Below are positions 1 to 7,538 of a stretch of 64,000 bases of DNA, piece after piece; within the stretch, counting starts at the first letter, position 1, and every line of letters begins with the position of its first letter. Both the position numbers and the translations under genes were made by a program. Below the pieces are notes generated by a model that saw nothing but the letters and a program-made list of their open reading frames with translations, ran no database searches and was not told the origin of the DNA. The stretch spans positions 2,306,001 to 2,370,000 of the forward strand of contig NZ_CP033365.1 in the NCBI RefSeq assembly GCF_013170825.1, read 5' to 3'. The stretch comes from Mesorhizobium sp. NZP2298. Its GTDB lineage: Bacteria; Pseudomonadota; Alphaproteobacteria; Rhizobiales; Rhizobiaceae.

Positions 1-768
1 GATCACACAATCGATCCTTGGGGAGGTCTCAATCCCTGGGAAATCTGGTTCTTCACGGTGCTGACGGCAGCGATCTCCTATCTCGGTTATATCGCCGTAC
101 GGGTCCTTGGCCCCACGAAAGGGCTGGTAGTGAGCGCGTTGGCCGGGGCGCTCATATCGTCAACGGCGGTGACGCTGGCTTTTGCCAGATCCGCCAAGGC
201 GGGTGGCGACGCAAAACCGTTAGCCGGAGGCGCTGCATTGGCGGCTATGGTCTCAATCCTGCGCGTCGCGACGATCGTTTTGCTGGTGCAGCCGCGGATG
301 GCTGGGACTATCGCGGCACCCATGCTGGCCGCGGCCTGCGCGTTCGGCGCCTCTGGATTTCTCCTGCTCACAGGTGTCCGTGATGGCGCGATACCGGTCG
401 TGTCAAACCGAAATCCGTTCGACCTCACCCCACTCATGGTTTTCGCCGCCACGTTTGGAATCGTTGCTGTCGCCAGTTCAGCCCTCGTTGGTCAATTGGG
501 TAGTGGAGGCCTGATTGCAACATCTGCTCTGTCCGGGACCTTCGATGTGGATGTCGCAACCTTAACGGCGACGCGAATGGCAGGGCAGGCCGTCTCTCTC
601 GAAACCGCTGGCCAGGCAACGCTGGCCGCTCTTGGAACGAATGCAATCGGACGAGTGGGGGTTGCGATCTTGATGGGCCCGCCTGGCTATTGGCTGCGCT
701 TTGCGGCAGCAACCTTGGTCGCGGCAATGTCGGCCGTGATTGCCTATCTCCTGATGCCATTGATCTGA
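1..768 (+). CDS. DUF4010 / MgtC-SapB-like membrane protein, C-terminal part (5' truncated by window edge)
   Basis: The frame is open from base 1 and ends at TGA 766-768, so only the last 255 residues are present and the true start lies upstream of the window. The visible part is almost entirely hydrophobic, with repeated Ala/Leu/Val-rich segments of membrane-spanning length. The stretch NPWEIWFFTVLTAAISYLGY followed by GPTKGL and SSTAVTLAFAR is what I know from DUF4010 proteins, which often carry an N-terminal MgtC domain. Its substrate is unknown; MgtC relatives act in magnesium homeostasis, and an MgtA-type ATPase follows on the same strand. The family call is from memory of its conserved segments and is moderately sure. 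Confidence 0.7.
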   Translation, partial: DHTIDPWGGLNPWEIWFFTVLTAAISYLGYIAVRVLGPTKGLVVSALAGALISSTAVTLAFARSAKAGGDAKPLAGGAALAAMVSILRVATIVLLVQPRMAGTIAAPMLAAACAFGASGFLLLTGVRDGAIPVVSNRNPFDLTPLMVFAATFGIVAVASSALVGQLGSGGLIATSALSGTFDVDVATLTATRMAGQAVSLETAGQATLAALGTNAIGRVGVAILMGPPGYWLRFAAATLVAAMSAVIAYLLMPLI

Positions 769-842
769 TCGGGATTGCCTCCTTTGGCGATCTCACTGGC
801 ATGATCCACGCACGCTGATCTTTTCCTGGACAGCAGGCGCGC

Positions 843-856
843 TTGATCCGCATCAA
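843..856. promoter_or_regulatory. FNR/FixK-type box (perfect)
   Basis: TTGATCCGCATCAA matches TTGA-N6-TCAA exactly. It lies 75 bp after the DUF4010 stop and 56 bp before the ATG of a small interrupted ORF (913-1053), the same spacing seen at other boxes here. It is too far (335 bp) from mgtA to be its usual activator site. Confidence 0.75.
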
Positions 857-912
857 CACGCCCTAAGTGGGAGACGTTATCCTGCGGCCACGCCCGTATC
901 TGCAGGAGAGGA

Positions 913-1053
913 ATGCGCGCAATGCCGCCAGTCGATTTGGTATCTGCCAATCGCCATGTTTCGTGATCACTGACCGTATCTCATGCCGAACTAGCAGCGA
1001 CGGTCGTAGCGCGCCGTACCGCATCGCTGTCCAATGTCTATCGTCCCGGATAG
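913..1053 (+). pseudogene. short ORF with internal stop downstream of a FixK box
   Basis: An ATG at 913 has an AGGAGAGGA ribosome-binding site directly before it. The frame reads 17 codons (begins MRAMPPVDLVSANRHVS), meets TGA at 964-966, and then stays open in the same frame for 28 codons (LTVSHAELAATVVARR and on) to TAG at 1051-1053. Together that is a 47-codon frame broken by one stop. I do not recognise the family. It sits 56 bp downstream of a perfect FixK box, so it may be the decayed or very short first gene of a hypoxia-induced unit. The rest of the 423-bp gap before mgtA holds only the two boxes listed. Confidence 0.35.
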
Positions 1054-1093
1054 GCGGGCGCAAAACCCATCGGTCAAACGGCATCCGATTCCC

Positions 1094-1107
1094 CTGATGC
1101 CAGTCAA
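1094..1107. promoter_or_regulatory. FNR/FixK-type box, one mismatch, before mgtA
   Basis: CTGATGCCAGTCAA differs from TTGA-N6-TCAA only in the first base and ends 84 bp before the mgtA ATG. Position and half-site fit an activator site, but the mismatch makes it less certain than the perfect boxes nearby. Confidence 0.45.
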
Positions 1108-1191
1108 GGCGCGATCATGCCGATGCCTTCTGAATTACGCTAGATTTGTCGTTGTCTCTTATGCAGCATCATTCCGGCAGGGAACACAGAC

Positions 1192-3801
1192 ATGGATGTT
1201 CAAAGCGTCACCAACGCGTCCAAGACAGACATCTACTGGTCAAGGCCAATTGAAGACCTCTTCATCGACCTACGTGCGAGGACGACCGGCCTTTCCGAAC
1301 CGGAAGCGCTGACGCGCCTAAACGAAGTCGGTCCGAACGCAATCGGCCGTAAAGGGACTGCCACCGCGCTCGGCACATTCGCGCGACAGTTCCGCAGCCC
1401 GCTGGTGTTGATCCTCGTATTTGCGGCAATCGTCTCCGTCTTTGTCGGAGAAGGCAGCGAAGCGGTGATCATTGGTGTTATCGTCCTGGCAAGTTGTACT
1501 CTCAGCTTCACGCAGGAGTATGGCGCCTCAAAAGCGATGCAAGCGCTGACGGCGCGGATATCGCGCAAGGCGCAAGTGCTGCGCGGCGGGGTGGAAACGT
1601 CCGTTGCCGCAGAAGAGTTGGTGCCCGGCGATGTCGTAAGGCTGTCAGCAGGCAACCTTGTGCCCGCCGACGGGGTGCTCCTGGAGGCACGTGACTTCAA
1701 CGTCTCCGAATCGGCACTGACCGGCGAGACCTTCCCTGTGGTGAAGGCACCAGGCCTATCGGCGCCCGATGCCCAGATCAGCCAGCGCAACAACACCGTC
1801 TTTACCGGGACGTCGGTGCGCAGCGGCACCGCAACGATGGTCGTGGCCAGAACTGGCGACCGAACGGAGTTCGCCTCGATCGCGGCGGTCGTGGCGCGCA
1901 ACGTGCCAGAGACCGAATTCAGCCGGGGAATCCGTCGCTTCGGCTATCTGATGACCGAAATCATGCTGGTCATCGTCATATTGGTGTTCTTCGCCAATCT
2001 CCTGCTTCACCGCCCGCCGATCGACTCGCTGTTGTTTTCCCTGGCGCTCGCCGTCGGCCTGACGCCGGAACTTTTGCCCGCCATCATCAGTGTCACGCTT
2101 GCGCGCGGCGCCCGCACGATGGCGGCCAATGGAGTCATCGTGCGCCGGCTCGATGCGATCGAAAATCTCGGCAGCATGGATCTCCTTTGCACCGACAAGA
2201 CGGGAACGCTCACGGAAGGCGTCATCCATCTCGACGCCTGCAATGGCATTGACGGCGCACCGTCGCCGGATGTGCATCGCTGGGCCTTGCTCAACGCGAC
2301 GCTTCAGACCGGGATGGCCAATCCGCTGGACGAGGCGATCGCCGCCGACGCAAAGCCGGACGATCGGCTTTCCGAGTACTCCAAGGTCGACGAGATTCCG
2401 TACGACTTCATCCGTAAACGGCTCTCGGTGGTGGTGCGGGGGCCGAGCGGCAACGACCTGATGATTTGCAAGGGCGCGGTCCAGAACGTGCTCGACGTCT
2501 GCTCGTCAGTCGTGACAGGAACGGAGACCAAGCCGCTCGACGCGGCGTACCGAACCGCAATCGATAGGATGGTGCATGACTGGTGCATGCAGGGCTACCG
2601 TGTACTCGGCCTCGCCGTCCGCCACCTCGCCCGGCAGGATGCATACCGCATGGAAGACGAGACCGGATTTTCATTCGCCGGCTTTCTTCTCTTTCTCGAC
2701 CCGCCAAAGCCCGGGATGGCGGAAATACTGGAATCGCTGAAAGATCGCGGCATCGCCGTCAAGGTCATCAGTGGCGACAATCGCTACGTGGTGGCGCATC
2801 TGGCCGAAACCGTTGGACTTGGCCACAAGAACATTCTCACGGGCGAGGAACTCACCAAGCTTACAAAGGAGGCGCTGTTTGGCCGGGTGCAGAGCACGGA
2901 TCTGTTCGTTGAGATCGATCCCAACCAGAAGGAGCGGATCATAGAAGCACTGAGGCGACGCGGCCACGTCGTCGGCTATCTCGGCGACGGTATCAACGAT
3001 GCCCCTGCCTTGCATGAAGCCGATGTCGGCATCTCCGTCGACGGCGCAGTGGACGTGGCGCGCGAGGCCGCCGACATGATCCTGCTCAAGCGCGATCTCG
3101 GCGTTTTGTCGCGCGGGGTCGACGATGGGCGCGCGACCTTCGCCAACACGATGAAGTACATTTCCATCGCGACCAGTGCCAATTTCGGCAACATGGTTTC
3201 GATGGCGATCGCATCGTTGGCGCTGCCGTTCCTGCCGCTGCTCGCCCCGCAGATTCTGCTCAACAATTTTCTCGCGGACATTCCGGCGCTAGCGATCGCC
3301 ACCGACACTGTCGACCCCGACCAGACCACCAAGCCAAGGCATTGGGACATCGGCTTCGTGCGCCGCTTCATGGTCACGTTCGGCCTCATCAGCTCCGCCT
3401 TCGACTTCTTGACCTTCGGTTTCCTTCTTCTGCTGGCGAAGGCAGACCCGGCAACTTTCCAGACCAGCTGGTTCGTCGAATCGCTGGCTACCCAACTCGG
3501 CATCCTGCTCGTCATCCGTACACACAAGGCCTTCTGGCGCAGCCGCCCAAGCGCGTTGCTTTGCTGGCTGGCGCTCGGCGTGGCCGTGCTTGCCTTCGCG
3601 ACTCCCTATCTGCCTTATGCGAACTGGCTCGGCTTCGTGCCCTTGCCGCTGTCGATCATGACTGGCCTGATCATCATCACGGTGCTTTATCTGGCAGTTT
3701 CGGAAGTCACCAAATCATGGTTCTTCGCGCGGGAACGGAATCGTGGAAGACACCGGCCAAACCACAAACGCCTGCGCAGGATAAGGAAAAGCTATCGGTA
3801 G
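1192..3801 (+). CDS. mgtA: P-type Mg2+-transporting ATPase (MgtA/MgtB type)
   Basis: The 869-residue protein has the full P-type ATPase order: an N-terminal cation-ATPase segment, the first membrane pair near residues 65-105, the actuator motif SALTGETFPV, a membrane pair containing VGLTPELLPAI, the phosphorylation motif DKTGT with Asp335, the hinge GDGINDAP, and six C-terminal membrane segments. LTPELLP and LLNNFLADIPALAIATD are typical of the P3B magnesium group. It should sit in the inner membrane and import Mg2+ at the cost of ATP. The ATG at 1192 follows a GCAGGGAA ribosome-binding site. A one-mismatch FixK box lies 84 bp upstream, suggesting low-oxygen control rather than, or besides, magnesium control. 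The C-terminal tail is unusually basic (RNRGRHRPNHKRLRRIRK). Confidence 0.9.
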   Translation: MDVQSVTNASKTDIYWSRPIEDLFIDLRARTTGLSEPEALTRLNEVGPNAIGRKGTATALGTFARQFRSPLVLILVFAAIVSVFVGEGSEAVIIGVIVLASCTLSFTQEYGASKAMQALTARISRKAQVLRGGVETSVAAEELVPGDVVRLSAGNLVPADGVLLEARDFNVSESALTGETFPVVKAPGLSAPDAQISQRNNTVFTGTSVRSGTATMVVARTGDRTEFASIAAVVARNVPETEFSRGIRRFGYLMTEIMLVIVILVFFANLLLHRPPIDSLLFSLALAVGLTPELLPAIISVTLARGARTMAANGVIVRRLDAIENLGSMDLLCTDKTGTLTEGVIHLDACNGIDGAPSPDVHRWALLNATLQTGMANPLDEAIAADAKPDDRLSEYSKVDEIPYDFIRKRLSVVVRGPSGNDLMICKGAVQNVLDVCSSVVTGTETKPLDAAYRTAIDRMVHDWCMQGYRVLGLAVRHLARQDAYRMEDETGFSFAGFLLFLDPPKPGMAEILESLKDRGIAVKVISGDNRYVVAHLAETVGLGHKNILTGEELTKLTKEALFGRVQSTDLFVEIDPNQKERIIEALRRRGHVVGYLGDGINDAPALHEADVGISVDGAVDVAREAADMILLKRDLGVLSRGVDDGRATFANTMKYISIATSANFGNMVSMAIASLALPFLPLLAPQILLNNFLADIPALAIATDTVDPDQTTKPRHWDIGFVRRFMVTFGLISSAFDFLTFGFLLLLAKADPATFQTSWFVESLATQLGILLVIRTHKAFWRSRPSALLCWLALGVAVLAFATPYLPYANWLGFVPLPLSIMTGLIIITVLYLAVSEVTKSWFFARERNRGRHRPNHKRLRRIRKSYR

Positions 3802-3818
3802 ACCTGAAGCAGGCAAAA

Positions 3819-3847
3819 CCTGACGCCGGTCAAAGACCGACGCCAGG
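3819..3847. terminator. hairpin between convergent mgtA and alcohol dehydrogenase genes
   Basis: A 13-bp inverted repeat with two imperfect positions and an AAA loop lies in the 87-bp gap between convergent genes. There is no clean U-tract, so it may be a bidirectional terminator or simply a stabilising 3' hairpin. Confidence 0.4.
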
Positions 3848-3888
3848 TTCTGTAACGATATATAACGAGATTAGGCCCGAAGCGAATA

Positions 3889-4929
3889 TCAAGCCGCTTC
3901 GATGATGACCTTGAGAGCATGGGTCTTCGCCGCGCTTCCGAACGTTTCGTAGGCATCCAGGATCTGATCGAGCTTGAAGCGGTGCGTGATCAGCTTCGAC
4001 GGATCGATCTTGCCTGAACGAACCGTCTTGAGCAGCATCGGCGTGGTGACGGTGTCCACCAGCCGCGTGGTGATGGCGATGTTCTGTGACCACAGTTTTT
4101 CGAGATGCAGGTCCACCTTGGTGCCGTGGACGCCGATATTGGCGATCGTGCCGCCGGGCGCGACGATTTCCTGGCACAGTTCGAATGTGGGTGGAATTCC
4201 GACTGCCTCGATCGCCGCATCGACACCACGTCCACCGGTAAGGGCAAGTACCTGCCGTTTGGCCTCTTCGCCGCTCGCCTTCACGGTCTGCGTGGCACCG
4301 AAGCGCCTTGCGGTCTCCAGCCGGTTCTCATCGAGGTCGACCATGATGATCTCGGCCGGCGAGTAGAACTGTGCCGTAAGCAATGCGGCAAGTCCGATCG
4401 GTCCGGAACCGACGATGGCGACCGTCGCGCCGGGCTCCACCTTGCCGTTGAGCACGCCGCATTCGAAGCCGGTCGGCAATATGTCGCTCAGCATCACCAG
4501 AGCTTCTTCATCGGCTCCTTCCGGGATCGGGTAGAGGCTGGTGTCTGCATGGGGGATGCGCACATATTCGGCCTGCGTGCCATCGATCGTGTTGCCGAGT
4601 ATCCAACCGCCTGTCGTGCAGTGGGAATACATGCCTTTCCGGCAATATTCGCATTTGCCGCATGCCGAGATGCAGGAGATCAGGACATGGTCGCCCTTCT
4701 TGAACTGGGTCACTCCGGCGCCAACCTCTTCAACGATACCGACGCCTTCGTGGCCAAGAATGCGGCCGGGCGTGCAGGTGGGCACATCGCCTTTCAGGAT
4801 ATGGAGGTCGGTACCGCAGATCGTGGTCTTGGTGACCTTTACGATCGCGTCGGTCGCGGCATTGATTCCAGGCACCGGGCGTTCCTCAAGGGATTTCTTC
4901 CCCGGTCCTTCATAAACGAGCGCTTTCAT
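3889..4929 (-). CDS. zinc-dependent alcohol dehydrogenase family protein
   Basis: The 346-residue protein is a medium-chain zinc dehydrogenase: catalytic-zinc ligands Cys38 (ICGTD) and the GHE motif, structural-zinc cysteines in CGKCEYCRKGMYSHC, and the NAD(P) fold GSGPIGLAAL. It should oxidise an alcohol or reduce an aldehyde or ketone with NAD(P)H in the cytoplasm; it resembles bacterial secondary-alcohol (isopropanol-type) dehydrogenases, but the substrate cannot be read from the sequence. The start ATG at 4929 lies 64 bp from a perfect FixK box, so induction under oxygen limitation is likely, which fits disposal of reducing power when respiration slows. It is not in an operon with the second dehydrogenase, which starts beyond the box. 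Confidence 0.85.
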   Translation of the reverse strand: MKALVYEGPGKKSLEERPVPGINAATDAIVKVTKTTICGTDLHILKGDVPTCTPGRILGHEGVGIVEEVGAGVTQFKKGDHVLISCISACGKCEYCRKGMYSHCTTGGWILGNTIDGTQAEYVRIPHADTSLYPIPEGADEEALVMLSDILPTGFECGVLNGKVEPGATVAIVGSGPIGLAALLTAQFYSPAEIIMVDLDENRLETARRFGATQTVKASGEEAKRQVLALTGGRGVDAAIEAVGIPPTFELCQEIVAPGGTIANIGVHGTKVDLHLEKLWSQNIAITTRLVDTVTTPMLLKTVRSGKIDPSKLITHRFKLDQILDAYETFGSAAKTHALKVIIEAA

Positions 4930-4993
4930 TCGACGTCTCCTTGGCTGGTCGTGAAATTCAGCTCATCCATGCGCTTCACAAACGAACTCGGTG

Positions 4994-5007
4994 TTGACCT
5001 CGGTCAA
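4994..5007. promoter_or_regulatory. FNR/FixK-type box (perfect)
   Basis: TTGACCTCGGTCAA is an exact TTGA-N6-TCAA palindrome 64 bp before the minus-strand alcohol dehydrogenase start at 4929. The rest of the 188-bp gap to the next gene shows nothing else. Confidence 0.8.
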
Positions 5008-5117
5008 CGAGGTGGCACGGAAATGGATTCCCCCGCGGCAGCGCCGTTCGGAGATGCCGGGATACGGGGGCCTACACGAAAAGGCCGCTGCTGGGGAAAA
5101 CGTCCCGGCGGCGAATG

Positions 5118-6110
5118 TCAATCGGCTTGCGGTACCAGCACCGCCGCGCCGCTCAGCCGGCCGGCGCGCAGGTCGGCAAGCGCCTCATTGGCACGATCGA
5201 GCGGATAGATCGTGGTGTACGTCTTCACTCCGGCTTTCTTCGCAATCGGAAAAAATTCCTCGGCGTCGTGTCGTGTCAGGTTGGCGACCGACATCAGGTG
5301 CCGCTCCTCCCACAGGATCGAGTATGGCATCCGGGGAATGTCGCTCATGTGGATTCCGCCGCAAACCACCACGCCGCCCTTGCGCACCCCACGCAAAGCC
5401 GCCGGGACGAGTTCGCCGACTGGCGCAAATATGATCGCGGTGTCGAGCGGAACGGGAGGCATCTGGTCGGAGCCCCCGACCCATACGGCGCCCAGGCTCT
5501 TGGCGAAATGCTGCGCCTCGACATCGCCAGCCCGCGTGAAGGCATAGACGTCGCGCCCCTGCCAGGCGCAGACCTGCGCGATGATGTGGGCGGCAGCGCC
5601 AAAGCCGTAGAGGCCGATCCGCTTTCCGTCCCCAGCCTTCTTCAGCGAGCGCCAACCGATCAGGCCGGCGCACAGCAAAGGCGCCTGTGCGACCGCACCG
5701 GCATCCTGATCGAGATCGAAAGTGAAGGCCGCATCGGCGACGACATGGGTCGCAAAACCGCCGTCTCGCGTATAGCCGGTGAAAAGCGGGCGATCGCAAA
5801 GGTTCTCCGCGTCGGATCGACAATAGGGACACTCGCCGCACGTGTGGCCGAGCCATGGGATGCCGGCCCGGCGGCCGATCCTTGCCCTGTCGACGCCTTC
5901 GCCCACCATATCGATGATGCCGACGATCTCGTGACCTGGCACTAGCGGCAGCTTCGGATGATCGAGATCGCCGTCCACGACATGAAGGTCGGTGCGGCAT
6001 ACGGCGCAGGCTTCCACCTTGAGCCTGATGTCACCCGGCCCAGGCACAGGATCGGGCCGCTCCATAAACACCAGAGGCCGTCCGATCGCCGTAAGCACCA
6101 TCGCCTTCAT
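5118..6110 (-). CDS. zinc-binding alcohol dehydrogenase (AdhP-like)
   Basis: The 330-residue medium-chain dehydrogenase has AVCRTDLHVV and PGHEIVG for the catalytic zinc, the four-cysteine structural-zinc loop CGECPYCRSDAENLC, and a nucleotide-binding segment GLYGFGAAAH that replaces the usual GxGGxG. The motif GYTRDGGFATHV is typical of the zinc-binding alcohol dehydrogenase subfamily found in hypoxia clusters of rhizobia. The start is ATG 6110, although the frame is open further upstream, because homology begins at MKAMVL. It follows the BON gene on the same strand after 71 bp, so the two probably share the promoter at 6912. Substrate unknown; alcohol or aldehyde turnover under low oxygen is inferred. 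Confidence 0.82.
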   Translation of the reverse strand: MKAMVLTAIGRPLVFMERPDPVPGPGDIRLKVEACAVCRTDLHVVDGDLDHPKLPLVPGHEIVGIIDMVGEGVDRARIGRRAGIPWLGHTCGECPYCRSDAENLCDRPLFTGYTRDGGFATHVVADAAFTFDLDQDAGAVAQAPLLCAGLIGWRSLKKAGDGKRIGLYGFGAAAHIIAQVCAWQGRDVYAFTRAGDVEAQHFAKSLGAVWVGGSDQMPPVPLDTAIIFAPVGELVPAALRGVRKGGVVVCGGIHMSDIPRMPYSILWEERHLMSVANLTRHDAEEFFPIAKKAGVKTYTTIYPLDRANEALADLRAGRLSGAAVLVPQAD

Positions 6111-6131
6111 GAACGCTGTCCCGCAATGAAG

Positions 6132-6159
6132 AGGAGGCGGACATGATTGACCGCCTCCT
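6132..6159. terminator. 9-bp perfect stem-loop between BON and dehydrogenase genes
   Basis: AGGAGGCGG and CCGCCTCCT pair perfectly around a 10-base loop in the intercistronic gap. In the direction of transcription (minus) no U-tract follows, so attenuation, mRNA processing or stabilisation of the upstream message is more likely than full termination. Confidence 0.4.
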
Positions 6160-6181
6160 ATATCTTTCTCACCGATGCACT

Positions 6182-6832
6182 TCAGCCAATGGTGAGCCGG
6201 TCGTCCACCATGTTGACGCCCGGTGCCGCCCAAGCAGCACGCGAGGCAGCGCTCCGCTCGGACCAGTCATGGACGTGACCTTCCAGCGTGACCTTGCCGC
6301 CGTCGAGCACCTTCACCCGGATCGCCTGCGCCTCGACCTCGGCACTACGCTTCAGCGCTCCCTCGATCCGCTGCTTGACGTCGAAAGCGGAAGCATGCGC
6401 CTTGACCGAAATGTCGTTCTGAACGCCGATCACACCAGCCAGATCGCGGATCGCATCGGCGGCAGCCATCTTCTGGTACTGCCACTCGACCTTACCGGTC
6501 AACGTCACCCAGCCCTTCTGGACTTTCACCTGGACGGCATCGTCAGGTACGGATGTATTCCAGTCGATCGAGTTGATGGCGCGCTTGGCGATTTCGTCAT
6601 CGGCCGTGCGGTTGGTGCCAAACGGGCGGACCTCGATCTCCTCGGCGATGCCCTTGACGCCTTTCACGCGGCGAACGACGTCCTCGACCGTGCTCTTTTG
6701 CGCATAGGTCGGAACATGGCCTGTCAGCGTGACCACGCCGCTCGCGACAGCAACCCCGATATCGGCCGCATCAATGCTGGGCTCGAAGTCGAGTTCATCG
6801 ATGATGTCCTGCTTCAAAGTGCTGTCGTCCAT
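6182..6832 (-). CDS. BON-domain protein with three BON repeats
   Basis: The 216-residue protein consists of three consecutive BON domains (about residues 5-70, 78-145 and 148-215), each with the pattern V-x-V-x-x-G-x-V-T-L-x-G-x-V (for example VASGVVTLTGHV, VQKGWVTLTGKV and VLDGGKVTLEGHV). BON domains bind phospholipid surfaces and occur in OsmY-like stress proteins. No signal peptide is visible, so unlike OsmY this one is probably cytoplasmic. It is the first gene of a two-gene unit with the downstream dehydrogenase and is divergent from cytochrome b561; a perfect FixK box lies 79 bp upstream. Its role is likely envelope or general stress protection under hypoxia (inference). Confidence 0.85.
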   Translation of the reverse strand: MDDSTLKQDIIDELDFEPSIDAADIGVAVASGVVTLTGHVPTYAQKSTVEDVVRRVKGVKGIAEEIEVRPFGTNRTADDEIAKRAINSIDWNTSVPDDAVQVKVQKGWVTLTGKVEWQYQKMAAADAIRDLAGVIGVQNDISVKAHASAFDVKQRIEGALKRSAEVEAQAIRVKVLDGGKVTLEGHVHDWSERSAASRAAWAAPGVNMVDDRLTIG

Positions 6833-6911
6833 GGTTCGTTACCTCGCCGTTGTGGCAGGAACTATTCCGTGCCTCGCAGAACAAGTGTCTCCGCAAAGCC
6901 CGCCGCTCGTG

Positions 6912-6925
6912 TTGATCCGTGTCAA
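6912..6925. promoter_or_regulatory. FNR/FixK-type box (perfect), divergent promoter
   Basis: TTGATCCGTGTCAA lies in the 162-bp gap between the divergent BON (start 6832) and cytochrome b561 (start 6995) genes, 79 and 69 bp from their starts, so it can serve both. Confidence 0.8.
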
Positions 6926-6994
6926 CGCGGGATGGCGAATTTTTCGAGAAATTCTGGCCAACTGGAAATATGATTGGACGGCAGGAGAGTGAAA

Positions 6995-7489
6995 ATGTCG
7001 ATTCAGGCAAGGCAGGGATACACCGCAACCCAGATCGGGCTGCATTGGATCATTGCGGCGATCGTGATCTTTCAACTGGTCTTCGGGGAGTCGATGAACT
7101 TCGTCGTCCGCGCAATCGAGAGAGGCACTGTGCCCACACCTTCCGAACAGCTCTGGGGCGACCTGCATTACTGGGCCGGATGGGCGATCCTGGGGCTGGT
7201 GGCGATCAGGCTGGCGATCCGCCTTTCGATTGGCGCGCCGGCATCCATTCAGCGTGGCTGGATGGATGTCGCCGCGCAGGCAAGCCACACGGCCTTCTAC
7301 GTAATGCTGGTGGCGATGCCAGTCCTCGGCCTGCTGGGTTACTATCTCGGCGACCCTTGGGCCGATATCCATACATGGGGCAAGCCCGTCTTCATCGTTC
7401 TGATCGGTCTGCATGCCTGCGCGGCACTTTATCACCAATTCTGGCTGAAGGATGGGACGTTACGGCGGATTCTCGTTCCAACCGCCTGA
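6995..7489 (+). CDS. cytochrome b561 family protein
   Basis: The 164-residue membrane protein has four hydrophobic segments and the family pattern of haem-ligating histidines: His in QIGLHWIIAA near residue 17, His in GDLHYWAGW, and His in GLHACAALYHQF near the C-terminus. Such proteins are inner-membrane di-haem cytochromes that pass electrons between quinol and an acceptor or quench superoxide. ATG 6995 has AGGAGAGTGAAA before it and is preferred over the in-frame start at 6974. The gene stands alone and shares a divergent FixK box with the BON unit. The insert after the first helix (MNFVVRAIERGTVPTPSEQ) is somewhat longer than in CybB, as I recall it. Confidence 0.85.
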   Translation: MSIQARQGYTATQIGLHWIIAAIVIFQLVFGESMNFVVRAIERGTVPTPSEQLWGDLHYWAGWAILGLVAIRLAIRLSIGAPASIQRGWMDVAAQASHTAFYVMLVAMPVLGLLGYYLGDPWADIHTWGKPVFIVLIGLHACAALYHQFWLKDGTLRRILVPTA

Positions 7490-7538
7490 TCAGGCCTTCG
7501 ACAAGAAGGACTAGCTTGTCCCGGTGCCGCAGGTCACC

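Noticed and set aside
964..966. In-frame TGA as a selenocysteine codon
   Set aside because: No SECIS-like hairpin or selenoprotein family fits; a mutation or normal stop is simpler.
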